From contig MJCC01000015.1 of the NCBI GenBank assembly GCA_001766655.1, forward strand, positions 199,719 through 263,718: a stretch of 64,000 nucleotides of DNA. Reading direction: 5' to 3'. The notes below the pieces were generated by a model. The model was not told where the DNA came from and made no database searches. It worked only from the letters and a program-made list of their open reading frames with translations. Positions 1-10,526 of the stretch are shown here, piece by piece. The number at the start of each line of letters is the position of its first letter. Position 1 is the first letter of the stretch. This DNA comes from Phytomonas francai. Lineage: Eukaryota; Euglenozoa; Kinetoplastea; Trypanosomatida; Trypanosomatidae. A program made the translations under genes and the position numbers.

Positions 1-33
1 GGGGGGGGGGGGGGTGTTACACTGCTTTTATTA

Positions 34-72
34 AAGCCTCGCAGGGCTAGCATCGTCGTCGCTGCGAGGCTT
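34..72. repeat. Perfect 11-bp inverted repeat (hairpin)
   Basis: AAGCCTCGCAG at 34-44 is the exact reverse complement of CTGCGAGGCTT at 62-72, with 17 nt between them. It would form a stable hairpin in RNA or DNA. No box elements of a known small RNA were recognised. Confidence 0.7.
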
Positions 73-1273
73 GGATCTCCTTTTCTACCCTTTTTGTTGG
101 GTTTTCGGTTCATGTGGGAGAAAGAGGGTAAGGTCCGAAGGTGACAATGACGACGAATACACCTCACTCTGGAATCATCGTTTTGGAAAAGACGTCTCAT
201 GCGATTATCCTAGCATTTTTTCCCTTTTCATTAACCTGTACAAAATGGCATCTTAGTGCATTCTAAAGCACCATGTAGTGGATCAAAAATGTCCATTGGT
301 TAGTTTTAAACCGTTATGATTTTTTGTTGAGTTTGGATAAAAATTTGGAACTATGGTGGCTACCAGTAAAACTTCTTTTCTCTTCCAGCGTTAAAAAAGA
401 ACTAAAGACTTTTCGCGTGGAACGATTTGCATGGGCACATCGAGGCTTACACGCCCCGTTGAACACAAGGACGCTCCGATATGGGCGGAGGATTAATTCT
501 TTCGGTTTCAGCCACACGATGCTAAAGTAAGAGCATAAGGAATGCATGCTTCAATTATTATATACATGTACAGTTGCATAAAGAAAAGAGATCTTATAAA
601 TACATACGTATATAAATTAATAAATAAATATATATATGTATATATATTTATATGCATAAAGCGGGTGAGTGCCTTTTTTTCTCTGTGGCACTAATTTTTA
701 CGAAAAGTTTTACTTTATATGCACATAATTTGAATAGACTAAGGGGTGGAAGAAGCGGAGTACAACTGTCCAATCTTCTGCATCCCTTTTCATTTTCCCC
801 TTCTTGGCGTTCCTTTTGGTCCGTTACCATGTAAACACACTTTATGGAGGAGACCTCTGTGTATATTTGTCTTATTATTATTTGAATTCCTTTCATGGGC
901 ATTTTTTTAAAATCAGATGATTTTAGAAGATTTTTGTACGTTTTTCTTTTCCGAATTTTATATTTTTATTGTATAGTTTCAAATATGATGACAATATTTT
1001 ACCATGAAAGCATTCATGTAGGATACGGGTTTCTTTTTTTTCATTCTTTCAGTTTTTTGATGTTCTTTTTTATATACCTTGTTTGACTTCTCAAATACCA
1101 TCACTTCTCCTTTTTTTTTTAAATGTTTGCTTCTGAGTTATAGTTCATCAATATAAATATATATATATACATATATTATGTTTATGTATTAATATATCCA
1201 TAATATATGCATATATATATATTTCTGTAATTCTATTCGGCTGTGGCCATTTATTATCATTATTTCTAAATCG

Positions 1274-1287
1274 TTTTTTTTATATAG
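1274..1287 (+). promoter_or_regulatory. Putative trans-splice acceptor for kinase 1
   Basis: A run of eight T (1274-1281) is followed by TATAG, giving an AG at 1286-1287. This would leave a 78-nt 5' leader before the ATG at 1366. The interpretation assumes kinetoplastid-type trans-splicing. Confidence 0.45.
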
Positions 1288-1365
1288 TGAATCACACCCA
1301 CACGCTTTGGTGGTTGGGTGTGTGAGGGAGAAGGACAGACGAATCCTTCCCCCAAGAAAGGTTGA

Positions 1366-4300
1366 ATGCAGTCTCATGTGAAAACACGGCCGATGGATCC
1401 CACGGCGATTCGCTCCACATCGCGGCACATGACCCACGCTGACACCTCCACGCGAGCGAAGAAGCCCCCGACGCTTGTCAGAAAAACCCCGATGCCTGCC
1501 GGGAAATCTCCGAGACTTGCCGGGAAAACCGCGACACCTGCCGGGAAAAATCTGACGCCTGTTGCAAAACCCCTCAAGGTCGCGAGCCCGGAGAAGCCTC
1601 GTCCGAAGAAGGCTGCGGGCAGCGCGCAAAGGCCCCTGAGAGAGGGTCAGCTGCCCGGGATCGACTCCCACACGAGCGCGAGCACCTCCGCCGTCCCGCC
1701 GGAGAGGCCTACGCGTGGCAGAGAAAAAGGAAACGAAAAGGGAAAAACAAGCGAGAAAGAAAAAGACGCGGGCGTGGACCGACGGCGGCGGTGCACGGAT
1801 ACGAGCCTCGCAGCGGCGGGCAGCCCGCGCGGCCCTCTGCCGGAGGCCGGGCCGGGGCGGCAGGGGGCCACACGTCTGCCCTCTCTGCTGGCCGCAACCC
1901 AGCGTGTGAGCCTCGGCGGGGGGGGTGAAGCTTCGAATGGGAGTTCTAGTGGGCGACATATGGCAACGCCCATGAGCGGGGGGGGTGAAGCTTGGAATGG
2001 GAGTTCTAGTGGGCGACATGTGGCAACGCCCATGAGCGGGGGGGTTGAAGCTCGCATTGGGAGTTCTAGTGGGCGACATATGGCAACGCCCATGAGCGGG
2101 GGGGGTGAAGCTTGCATTGGGAGTTCTAGTGGGCGACATGTGGCAACGCCCATGAGCGGGGGGGGTGAAGCTTGGAATGGGAGTTCTAGTGGGCGACATG
2201 TGGCAACGCCCATGAGCGGGGGGGGTGAAGCTTGGAATGGGAGTTCTAGTGGGCGACATACGGCAACGCCCACGTGTGGGGGGGTTGAAGCTCGCATTGG
2301 GAGTTCTAGTGGGCGACATATGGCAACGCCCATGAGCGGGGGGGGGCTCGCGGCGACGATGCCCCGGCCGTCCTCGCGTGGGGCTCCTCTCGAGGCCCTG
2401 CAGTTCTTGCCCACCTCGCTCGCCCCGGCCTCGTCGTTTCTCCCCCGCACAGTGGAGGAAGGACCGCCGCTCGCGAGCCCGGGGAAGAGGCCCTCGGCGG
2501 GGCCTTGCGCGCACGCCCTCCCCGACGAGGAGGAGGAGGAGGAAGAAGACGAGGAAGAGGAGGACGAAGACGAGGAGGACGAGGAGGAGGAGTCCGAGTA
2601 TGAGGACGACGAGGAGGAGGCCTACTCTAGCGAGGAGGGCAGTGAGAGCACCGGGTGCTTCTCGGACGCCGGGAGCGTGACCTTGCACTGCCGACGTCGT
2701 GGCCGACGTTTGTCTCACAAAGGCAGTGCAAAAGGGGCGGGCGGCGCGAACCGGCAAAGGATCTGCCTCACCGTCAAGGTATCCCGCGAGGGCGATCGCA
2801 ATGTAAAGTTGTTTAACATTTTTAGAAACACTTCGTTTTTACGTTTTGCGGAAGAAGTGATGTGGCGTTTTCGGTATGAGGAGCTCGAGGAGTTTGATAT
2901 GTACTGTATCGACGCTGCCGGGGACCATGTCGATATTGATCGGAAGCAGGATTTTGAAGACCTCACCGCGCCCTACTGGGAGCGGTTGAAGCAGATGCAG
3001 GAGGCACAGCGACAGCACACGGAGGAAAATACCAACCACCTGATGGGACTCTCAAATCCACTGAATAACACCATCAATTCCCACCAACAGATCAATAAGC
3101 TTTTGAGCGAGGAGGAGGTCTTGGATGATGGGCGTAGTACGGAGACCGTGATACGTCTCTTCGTGCGCAATGCGTGCACCCACCATCGGGGCTATCCGCC
3201 AGCGCACGATGCAAGCGCGGGGAGGAGTTCCCTAGTGGGACCTCTTCATTTAGGAACGGCGGACGGCGGGGGTTTCGCGTTGGACGCCAGCCTCAGCACC
3301 GGAAAGGTGAGGGTTCCACACATAGAGGAGGTGCCCAAGGCGGGCGCGGGGCCGAAGCGGCGCTCCGTCTCCGAGACCGGCATGCTCGGGTACGTGGACC
3401 CTTTCTGGAATTCGGCAGGGAACGACGGCGAGGCTGGCTCGACGCCCTCCTCCGCGCCCCACCTCCCTTCCAAGCGGTGCTCTGTTTTAGAAACGATGCG
3501 GACGGCGATCGCGCCGCAGGCCTCGGATATTTTTCGTGTCTGCGCGATGAACCAGCTTCAGTGGACGCGGATGGCGGTCATCGGCAAGGGCTCCTTCGGG
3601 ACCGTCTACGAGGGCATCACAACGGACGGCAAGCTGATGGCAGTGAAAGTGCAGGAGCTTCCGATGCACGACAGCGCCGACGAGATCCACACCATGCAGA
3701 GCGAAATGAATCTGCTCTGCTCGATGGTGCACAAGAACATCGTGGAGTACTACGGCTGCCAGGTCATCCAACTCGGCGGGGGGTCGCGGCAGATGGAGAT
3801 CTTCCTCGAGCTCTGCCATGGCGGGACGCTTTCGCAAATGCGGCGGCGCTTCGAGCGCGCGCGGAAGCCTTTTTCGATGTCGCTCGTGCGCGCGTACACG
3901 CGGCAGATCCTCGAGGGCCTGGCCTATCTGCACAGCTGCAATGTCATGCACCGCGATGTAAAGGGCGACAACGTCCTCATCTCCGCCACGGGCGAGGCGA
4001 AGCTGTCGGACTTTGGCTGTAGTAAGCGGATCGGGACGACGAGCCTCGGCCAGGGGCTCACCCGCGAGGGGCAGGGGGTGGAGGAGGCCGCGGCGGCGGC
4101 CGCCGCCCACCAGTCCATCGTCGGCTCCCCGCTCTTTATGGCGCCGGAGGTACTCCAGGCGAGCGGGACCCAATCGGGCGGCTACTCCATGGCGGCCGAC
4201 ATCTGGTCCGTGGGCTGCGTCGTTCTCGAGCTGCTGGGGCGGGAGCCGTGGAGCGTCTCCGGGCGGAACGTCTTCCAGCTGATGTTTCACATCGCCCAGG

Positions 4301-4485
4301 CGAAGGGGCTGCCGAACGGGGTCCCGACGCGCTGCCCGGCGGCGCTGCTGGACTTCTTCCACATGTGTTTCGAACGTGACCCCACGCGGCGTTGGACCGC
4401 GGCGCAGCTCCTCAAGCACCCCTGGATGGTCTGCCCGGAGAGCGAGCTCGAGGAGGTCCCACCCGACAGCAATCCCGAGAAGTGA
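1366..4485 (+). CDS. PB1-domain STE11/MEKK-like protein kinase
   Basis: This is a 1039-residue serine/threonine kinase of the MAP3K (STE11) type. The N-terminus is disordered and basic, with short seven-residue K-x-x-x-x-A-G repeats (about 40-70). Seven 20-residue repeats follow (about 185-325), then an acidic Glu/Asp tract (about 385-425). A PB1-like domain (about 464-536) could pair it with another PB1 protein. The kinase domain (about 734-1025) has the glycine loop GKGSFG, the lysine in MAVKVQ, the catalytic HRDVKGDN, the Mg-binding DFG, and APE in the activation-loop end, so it should be active. The order PB1 then kinase is that of MEKK2/3-type kinases. The activation loop carries an Ala-rich insertion (about 900-915). 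ATG 1366 is the first ATG after the likely splice acceptor. Substrate and pathway cannot be read from the sequence. Confidence 0.9.
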   Translation: MQSHVKTRPMDPTAIRSTSRHMTHADTSTRAKKPPTLVRKTPMPAGKSPRLAGKTATPAGKNLTPVAKPLKVASPEKPRPKKAAGSAQRPLREGQLPGIDSHTSASTSAVPPERPTRGREKGNEKGKTSEKEKDAGVDRRRRCTDTSLAAAGSPRGPLPEAGPGRQGATRLPSLLAATQRVSLGGGGEASNGSSSGRHMATPMSGGGEAWNGSSSGRHVATPMSGGVEARIGSSSGRHMATPMSGGGEACIGSSSGRHVATPMSGGGEAWNGSSSGRHVATPMSGGGEAWNGSSSGRHTATPTCGGVEARIGSSSGRHMATPMSGGGLAATMPRPSSRGAPLEALQFLPTSLAPASSFLPRTVEEGPPLASPGKRPSAGPCAHALPDEEEEEEEDEEEEDEDEEDEEEESEYEDDEEEAYSSEEGSESTGCFSDAGSVTLHCRRRGRRLSHKGSAKGAGGANRQRICLTVKVSREGDRNVKLFNIFRNTSFLRFAEEVMWRFRYEELEEFDMYCIDAAGDHVDIDRKQDFEDLTAPYWERLKQMQEAQRQHTEENTNHLMGLSNPLNNTINSHQQINKLLSEEEVLDDGRSTETVIRLFVRNACTHHRGYPPAHDASAGRSSLVGPLHLGTADGGGFALDASLSTGKVRVPHIEEVPKAGAGPKRRSVSETGMLGYVDPFWNSAGNDGEAGSTPSSAPHLPSKRCSVLETMRTAIAPQASDIFRVCAMNQLQWTRMAVIGKGSFGTVYEGITTDGKLMAVKVQELPMHDSADEIHTMQSEMNLLCSMVHKNIVEYYGCQVIQLGGGSRQMEIFLELCHGGTLSQMRRRFERARKPFSMSLVRAYTRQILEGLAYLHSCNVMHRDVKGDNVLISATGEAKLSDFGCSKRIGTTSLGQGLTREGQGVEEAAAAAAAHQSIVGSPLFMAPEVLQASGTQSGGYSMAADIWSVGCVVLELLGREPWSVSGRNVFQLMFHIAQAKGLPNGVPTRCPAALLDFFHMCFERDPTRRWTAAQLLKHPWMVCPESELEEVPPDSNPEK
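1481..1580 (+). repeat. Degenerate 21-nt coding repeats
   Basis: Four to five imperfect seven-residue units of the form K-T/S-P-x-P-A-G lie in the N-terminus of kinase 1. They are Lys/Pro-rich, low complexity and probably disordered. Confidence 0.6.
1914..2346 (+). repeat. Seven tandem 60-bp coding repeats
   Basis: Seven full 60-bp units run from 1921 to 2340 with partial units at both ends. Each encodes 20 residues of the type GGGEAWNGSSSGRHVATPMS. Units differ at a few fixed positions (TTGGAATGG, TCGCATTGG and TTGCATTGG variants; CATATGG or CATGTGG), and variants recur non-adjacently, which suggests unequal exchange or gene conversion. The reverse strand is also open across the array. Confidence 0.95.
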
Positions 4486-7196
4486 AATAAAAAACGGAAA
4501 TAAAGAATCAAAAAGAAGGAAGAAAGGAAAAGGAAGTGGAACCGTGACTTCCTTCTCTCGCTTTCTCTTTCTCTCCCCCATGGCGGTTGCCTCTTCTGAT
4601 TTTCACTTTAAAATCCACTTTCTTCTGTTTCATTCGTATGCAAAGGGAGAAGAGAAGAGTGTGAGAGAGAAGTGGAGGGAAGCGTGTCAAGAATTTTTTT
4701 CTTTTTTTCCTAGGGGTGATAGTTGGATGTACGAAGTTTTGGTTTTCTTTATAGTTTCAGGCTTTTTTTTTTGTTGCACCGTCTTCGTTATGCTTCCTGA
4801 TTGTTACTAGCATTGTCTTACCAATATAGTATTGCTTTGCTGCACTTTTTTTTTGTGAATTTTAAAGTGTTTGTGTCAATCCTTTTTTTCCACATTTTTG
4901 AATGAGAGTATTCCTGTTATATGAACAAAACATGAGTCTCAAGTTATTGAATTTCAGTGGACCTCCAAGGGAGATATGTACAATAATAGGAGACTCGGAA
5001 CGGCTCTAGACTATCGTTCTCCTATTTGGGAGAGCATATGAAGCTGCCCTTCCTTGCCGTTCCCCCTTTTTTTCCCCTCCTGTTGCACCTACTTCATCAC
5101 TTTCCACGGTGAGGAGTATCACTTTTCACGAGAAGAGATTGCGTACACTCCCACTCTGCACGCACAGACCCTGATGGGTATTGCGTATATGGGGAGAAAG
5201 TGCTTTGAATGAAATTTTGATCAATTAATGAATAATAATCACTGTACTATATGCGTGTAAAATGTATTTGGTTTGCTTCAACATACACACAAAAAAGAGT
5301 AGCAACCCCTTGATCGAGCGTATTTTTTCCCCTTGATTCTACATGATTTGGAAAGAAATTATACGAGTTAACTCTCAGTATCAATGACATGAATTCAAGT
5401 GAATGTTTATGTTTATCTTCAAAAAAATCCCATCGGGTTAATTATATGTATTCTTTTCATTTTACATGTTTTGGTCTGCTCAAATTCATCACATTTTGTT
5501 AATAGCAACGTTTTTTTTTTCCCATCTCTCCATTTTTAGCCACTAATACATTCTATCCATCACGCTACTTTCTACTCAGATGGATTGGATCCTATCTGTG
5601 TGCCACGATATAACGAGACAAGTAATAAAATTGAATGCTATAGAATATTACACGGTATATCACATATGATGCATGCGTTCAGCGTTTCTTTGCTCTTATG
5701 TTTATTTTTATAGTAAGATTTATTTAAGTACCCTGAAGTGGCGATGACAGCAAAAAATAGTGGAGCTTGAAATATAGCTTACATCAATTATTTTACATCC
5801 TATTCGCGTATTCGCATCAATATACAAAGGCATGTATTCAACGTGTAGGATGTGTAGGGTAGTCTGAATTTTCGTCATATCAATTCTGTTACTTTAGTCG
5901 CTATTTATCGAAATTAAGTTTATCTACAGAATACGCGAAATATATTCTCTCTGAATAGCGCATGCTAGGTATTATAAATAAATAGTCTTAGTGATGGAAA
6001 TGCACCTGAAAAGAAGGGGAGAGTAAAGAATCGAAAAGGTTGAACTTTTTTTACTCTGATTTTCATGTCTATGTATAAGTCGTTCATTTACAAAGTAATT
6101 CTTTTCCTTTCCGGTTTAGCGTACTTCCTACCATTTGCACTGCATGATAGTCATTGGCATTTTTTTATTTAGCACATGTACTTTACTAGTTAACATGAGG
6201 CTTGTTTCGTTAACTCCCGCTATGTTTAACACATTCTCAGAGTTTCATTAGTCCAGACAAAGGAAGGAGGGGGGCTAAATGCGTGCGATATGTCCCTTTA
6301 TTGGTTAGATTATATTGCATTTACTATACTAAAAAATTAGTGGGTGGGGGAAGTAGCGAAGTGGCTGTAGCGTATAATGTGATAAGCAACAGTTGTTCTA
6401 TTTCATGAGGATGCAGCTGCGTCCAACGAGATGACATAGCAGCAATTTTGATCGTTGCCGGAAGGGGTATCGCTACCCAGGAAGCATCCCAATATGCACC
6501 ATTTTAAGGGGGGATTTAGATAATAATCTAAGTGAAATTGTATTTGGTATCTTTCGCCATTCTTGAGTATTTTTCCACCCTCATTATACAATAACTAAGT
6601 TTGGCATTGAATATATATATATATATATATATGAAAGCTAAAAAGGAACAAAAAGGAGCTTTAGAATAATGTCTCTTTTCATCACTGTAATTTATTTATA
6701 ACTGGAGGAATCACTTTCTACTTTCATAAACTACTTATTTTCCTCTTTCCATCCCAATTTAATCTAAAGTCGGAGGAATAGAATATAAATTGAAAAAAAG
6801 AATTATTAGCTAAAGGTAAAGCAAATAGAAAAAAAAGGCCATATCTTCCTAATACCATAGCAAAGGTTGCTTCTTTTGTTCTCTCTTTCTCTATAAATTT
6901 GTCGTATACACCTTTTTAGAACTGCAAAATAGCTCCCCACCTATCGTACAATTTCATACACGCACACACATCCCAAAAGACAAAAGGGATAGGAACCCTA
7001 AGGCGAGGAAAAGTGGGCGGCTACAAACCCTATCCGAAGGCCATTATTTTTGATTATTATTATCATTTGCATTTTTATTATTATTGAATTTTTGATATCT
7101 ATTATTTGTCGTTGCCGTTTATTTCTTTCCGTGTTGTTGTTGTTGTTGTTACACCTGTTACACCTGTTACACCCCCCTATTACGGTTGCGGCCACT
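4486..7196. other. AT-rich spacer, no gene seen
   Basis: About 2.7 kb between kinase 1 and the PhzF-like gene. The first 350 bases are pyrimidine-rich 3' flank. No frame of useful length or conserved character was found on either strand. It contains the (AT)11-plus-14-nt element at 6609-6646 that is duplicated at the start of the 3087-residue gene. Confidence 0.6.
6609..6646 (+). repeat. (AT)11 plus GAAAGCTAAAAAGG, copy 1
   Basis: GA, then eleven AT dinucleotides (6611-6632), then GAAAGCTAAAAAGG. The same 38 bases occur at 11629-11666. The 14-nt non-repetitive tail and the identical AT count argue against coincidence. Confidence 0.85.
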
Positions 7197-7252
7197 CCCC
7201 CCCCCCCCCCCCCCCNCCCCCCCCTTCCGTGTGTGTGTGTGTGTGTGTGTGT
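7197..7252. repeat. Poly-C tract with one N, then (GT)n
   Basis: A C run of about 28 bases, interrupted by an N at 7216, is followed by about 13 GT dinucleotides. The pyrimidine run lies just before the PhzF-like gene and could act as, or be near, its splice-acceptor tract. Confidence 0.8.
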
Positions 7253-7265
7253 CTGGTTTGCAAGG

Positions 7266-8837
7266 ATGGAGCCCGCGAGCCACCTGGTGTCCATCCCGCT
7301 CTACATCGTCGACGCCTTCGCGTCGGAGCACTTCAAGGGGAACCAAACCGCCGTCTGCATGGTCCCGAGCGCCGTCTACTGCATGGAGTGGGCCGGGGTG
7401 AAGAGCCTCGAGGCGAGCTTCGGCCGCGGTGAGCCCGAGCACGCGCCGCAGACGGAGGAGGAGCGCGCGGCCGAGGCCCAGGCCTACGCCGACGAGCGCG
7501 ACGCCAAGATGGGCCGCGCCTTCCAGGGCGTCACGCGCGAGCTGAACCTGGGCGAGTGCGCCTTCGTCTACCGCATCCCGGCCGCGCGCGAGAAGGACAT
7601 CCTCGACACGATCCGCCTCAAGGTCAACGAGTTCGAGAAGGAGTACGAGGAGCGGGTCCGCGAGGAGGAGGAGCGGCAGATGGGCGCCCTGCTCTCGACG
7701 GAGGAGGGCTCGGCGGAGGGCGCACGCGGCGGCGGCGGCATCGCACTCTCCGAGGCCGCCGCGGGGATCGTCCAGGGGGTGAGCTTCTCGATCACTAGCT
7801 TCGGCGCGAGCTTCCTGCAGACGCAGCAGATGTCGATGATCGCGGGTGGGGGCGGCGCGGGGGCGCGGCGGCCGCGGCGGATGTACACGCAGTGGTTCGG
7901 CCTTCGCTGGTTTACGCCTTTGCAGGAGCACGTTTTCTGCGGGCAGGCCGCGATCGCCGCTGCGCACACGATCTTCGAGTGCGCGCGCTTCTTCCACATG
8001 AAGACGACCCGCCACCTAGTGAACAATGTCCCCGTGGAGTTTTTTATCCCGACCCAGACGGACGTCCTCTGCTTCGTGACCCGGGCTGGAATTATCAGCG
8101 TGCGCTATAAGGAGACGAGCGGCGGGAGCGTCGGTGGGGCCGCGGGGGCGGCCGGTAGCAGTGGCGGCGGCCTCATCGGAGGAACCCACCACAATGCCCG
8201 CGAGGGCGGCGCTGCCGTCGAGTCGTACGAGGTCCACTTCCCCTCTAATGAGGCCTTTTCGATCCTGGCGAAGCTACCAGAGGGGGTCGTGGCGGCGTTC
8301 GCCGAGGCGTTCGGCCTGCCCGGCGCCGCCGGCGAGATCGTCGACGTCGCCCTCAGCAGGGCCTCCTCGCTCTACGTCGTGGTGCTGAAAAACCCTGAGG
8401 CGTTGGTGCACTGCCGGCCTAAGGAGGCCGCCCTGCGCGGGGTTTTCAACAGCCCCGACTTTGCCGAGGCACGGCGCGGGCACCCGGAGCTGACGCCGCC
8501 CCACGGACTCGTCCTGACGGCGGAGAACGGCGGCAGCGAGAGCCGGCTGACCGGGGTCCCCAGCGATGCGCAGATCCTTGCGCGGGTTTTCACACCGTGG
8601 ATTGGCATCCTCGAGGACGCCGTCTCGAGCTTCGCGTACACGACGCTGCTGCCCTTCTGGCTACGCCGGATGAACGGCAGCTATAAGGTCGGGGATAAGT
8701 TGGTTTTCTACCAGGCCAGCAAGCGCGGTGGTTCCGTAAAGGGAATTATTATCGGCAAAAAGGCGGATCGCGTTGCGCTGATTGGCTCGGTAATCACTTT
8801 CCTTCGAGGGAACGCGATGTTTAGCGTGGAGGATTAG
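7266..8837 (+). CDS. PhzF-family (phenazine biosynthesis-like) protein
   Basis: The 523-residue protein belongs to the PhzF/diaminopimelate-epimerase-fold family, whose members are mostly isomerases of unknown substrate in eukaryotes. The N-terminal IPLYIVDAFASEHFKGN matches the family signature. The conserved Glu appears in NLGECAF (E97). Lobe-closing segments LRWFTPLQEHVFCGQAAIAAAH (about 210-235) and VFTPWIGILEDAVSSFAY (about 440-455) are present. It is longer than the usual 260-300 residues because of acidic/Gly-rich insertions at about 45-80, 118-200 and 285-310. The family's GS-A-H motif is replaced by SSFAY, so catalysis may differ. A longer frame extends upstream through Ile-rich and poly-C sequence; ATG 7266 is preferred because homology starts eight residues after it. 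Confidence 0.87.
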   Translation: MEPASHLVSIPLYIVDAFASEHFKGNQTAVCMVPSAVYCMEWAGVKSLEASFGRGEPEHAPQTEEERAAEAQAYADERDAKMGRAFQGVTRELNLGECAFVYRIPAAREKDILDTIRLKVNEFEKEYEERVREEEERQMGALLSTEEGSAEGARGGGGIALSEAAAGIVQGVSFSITSFGASFLQTQQMSMIAGGGGAGARRPRRMYTQWFGLRWFTPLQEHVFCGQAAIAAAHTIFECARFFHMKTTRHLVNNVPVEFFIPTQTDVLCFVTRAGIISVRYKETSGGSVGGAAGAAGSSGGGLIGGTHHNAREGGAAVESYEVHFPSNEAFSILAKLPEGVVAAFAEAFGLPGAAGEIVDVALSRASSLYVVVLKNPEALVHCRPKEAALRGVFNSPDFAEARRGHPELTPPHGLVLTAENGGSESRLTGVPSDAQILARVFTPWIGILEDAVSSFAYTTLLPFWLRRMNGSYKVGDKLVFYQASKRGGSVKGIIIGKKADRVALIGSVITFLRGNAMFSVED

Positions 8838-8934
8838 TAAGAGGCTGTTGGTCCTGCGCGGCGGTATGTCTCTTTCGGGGAAGAAGAAAAGGTGCAAAAG
8901 AAATGCGAAAATGCCAGGAAAAATAGCCACATAC

Positions 8935-8935
8935 G

Positions 8936-8983
<48 letters not shown>
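8935..8983. repeat. (AC)n/(AT)n microsatellite
   Basis: About six AC dinucleotides run directly into about 17 AT dinucleotides, 100 bases after the stop of the PhzF-like gene. Confidence 0.9.
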
Positions 8984-8985
<2 letters not shown>

Positions 8986-10476
8986 ATATCCATGCGCATC
9001 AAAATTCGTCTCGTCTGATTTACACTAACAACAACAGCAAAGAAATGTAGTAGAAGAGGGCTCTCCAATCTGCACAAGAGGAACCGCTAAACAGGAAGAA
9101 GTGGTATCTAATGATGAATAAGGCAGAAGAGTCTATAGAGTGCAAGAATTCGATTATATATATTTGTATATATGCAAAAATTGCTCAAAAAGTATACCTA
9201 AACAGCACATGTGAACACTGTGGAGCCGGAGTGTTTTTGTTGTGAGGGAGGGCGCGCGTCCAACAACGTTGAGCGGGGAGAGGGGATGGTAGAGTGGGAG
9301 GTTTAAAAGTGAAACCTTGTTCTAGTACATTGCATCCATGCCAAAATGAAGGGAGATAAAGATCTTCTGAATAATTGAGGTGCAGACTCGAAGAAGAATG
9401 CTTGTATGGTGTCTGGCGAATTATAGTAACATGTTGGGCACTCCTCAAGAATCGAAAGCGGCAAAAAGATAACGAAATTTGAAACTACAGGCAAGAGTAC
9501 GCTCGGGGAGTTCTTTCAAATTTGTCTGATTCCCAGTCTACACACACGAAAGGGGAAAAGGGAAGATAAAGTTTCATGGTACAAGTTGACAAGGTGCACA
9601 GAGAAAATGTAAATGACGGACTTTAAATCCCACACCGCTTCCTTTTTTTTTTTCTGGGGGGAGAGGAGAGAGAGAATTCCTATCGCTCCATTGCGATCTG
9701 GTGTGCGGAAAAAGGACGCTTGTGAATGATACGTTGCACTAGCAAATGTGATGCCTTTAATTGCGATTGCTATTTTTACTACTATTCTCATTCAGATATA
9801 TTTGCTACGCTTGTAGTATTTGTCATTATTGTTACAGCTGTTGTTGTTACATTCGGTTCAGATAATCGTTAGATATGTGCTAATATTTAGAAATCCAAAA
9901 CGATGGTGATTGTGAAGAACCTTTTATAACCTGTTCTTCGCTATTTTTACCTCCCCATTCACCTCCTCCCTTTCTGTTGTATTGCGATGGAGAATCCACG
10001 AAAACTCGAGCAACACAGGCAGTAGAGGTGAAAAATTAAAATATGCTATTACAGGAAAAAAAATTCCCAAAGTAAGCAAAGAGGATTTCAACGAATGGTA
10101 GTCTATCAACATGTTTTTTTTTTTGTTAAGCATGCCAATTAGTTTCGTTTTGAAATAATTAAGGAAAAATGCACGAATTGTGGGAATCCTTTTTGATGTA
10201 TGTACCTGCAGCAAGAGAAAGCACTATTTTAAATGTCTGAATTAAGAAGGAAAAAATAAAAAATAAAAATGTGCTCCCAATTTCTTCATATGCTTTTTCT
10301 CTCAGTTTATGTACATTTTCTCTTCCAAAATTCGAAATGAGGTCGTCTGGGCAGACCGAATCAAACATTGAAGAGGAAATGAGAGTCATCTGAAGGAGTG
10401 AGAGGTTTTATATATATCTATTCGGGAAAAAGTGGATATTTTTACACCCTTTTGTGAATTAATTATGCAATCAACC

Positions 10477-10495
10477 TATATTTATATTTATATCT

Positions 10496-10526
<31 letters not shown>
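10477..10526. repeat. TATATC/TATATT short tandem repeat
   Basis: A run of six-base TATATT and TATATC units decays into plain (TA)n. It is intergenic. Confidence 0.85.

Larger units (their letters stand above)
1..1365. other. AT-rich spacer upstream of first gene
   Basis: No convincing coding frame is seen. The window opens with 14 G, probably a homopolymer or contig edge. Positions 34-44 and 62-72 form a perfect 11-bp inverted repeat around a 17-nt loop. The rest is AT-rich with short (TA) runs near 605-655 and 1150-1225. Small frames here are AT-rich and lack family features. Confidence 0.6.

Noticed and set aside
1189..2757. 522-codon minus frame over the 60-bp repeats
   Set aside because: Opened by the repeat array and GC-rich sequence. 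The + frame continues into PB1 and kinase domains with all catalytic motifs.
4376..4810. 144-codon + frame over the end of kinase 1 and its 3' flank
   Set aside because: Overlaps the conserved kinase C-terminus in another frame and ends in Phe-rich readings of T runs.
4985..5026. 9-bp inverted repeat in the first spacer
   Set aside because: AATAGGAGA pairs with TCTCCTATT, but the 24-nt loop has no further pairing and a match of this length is expected by chance in AT-rich DNA.
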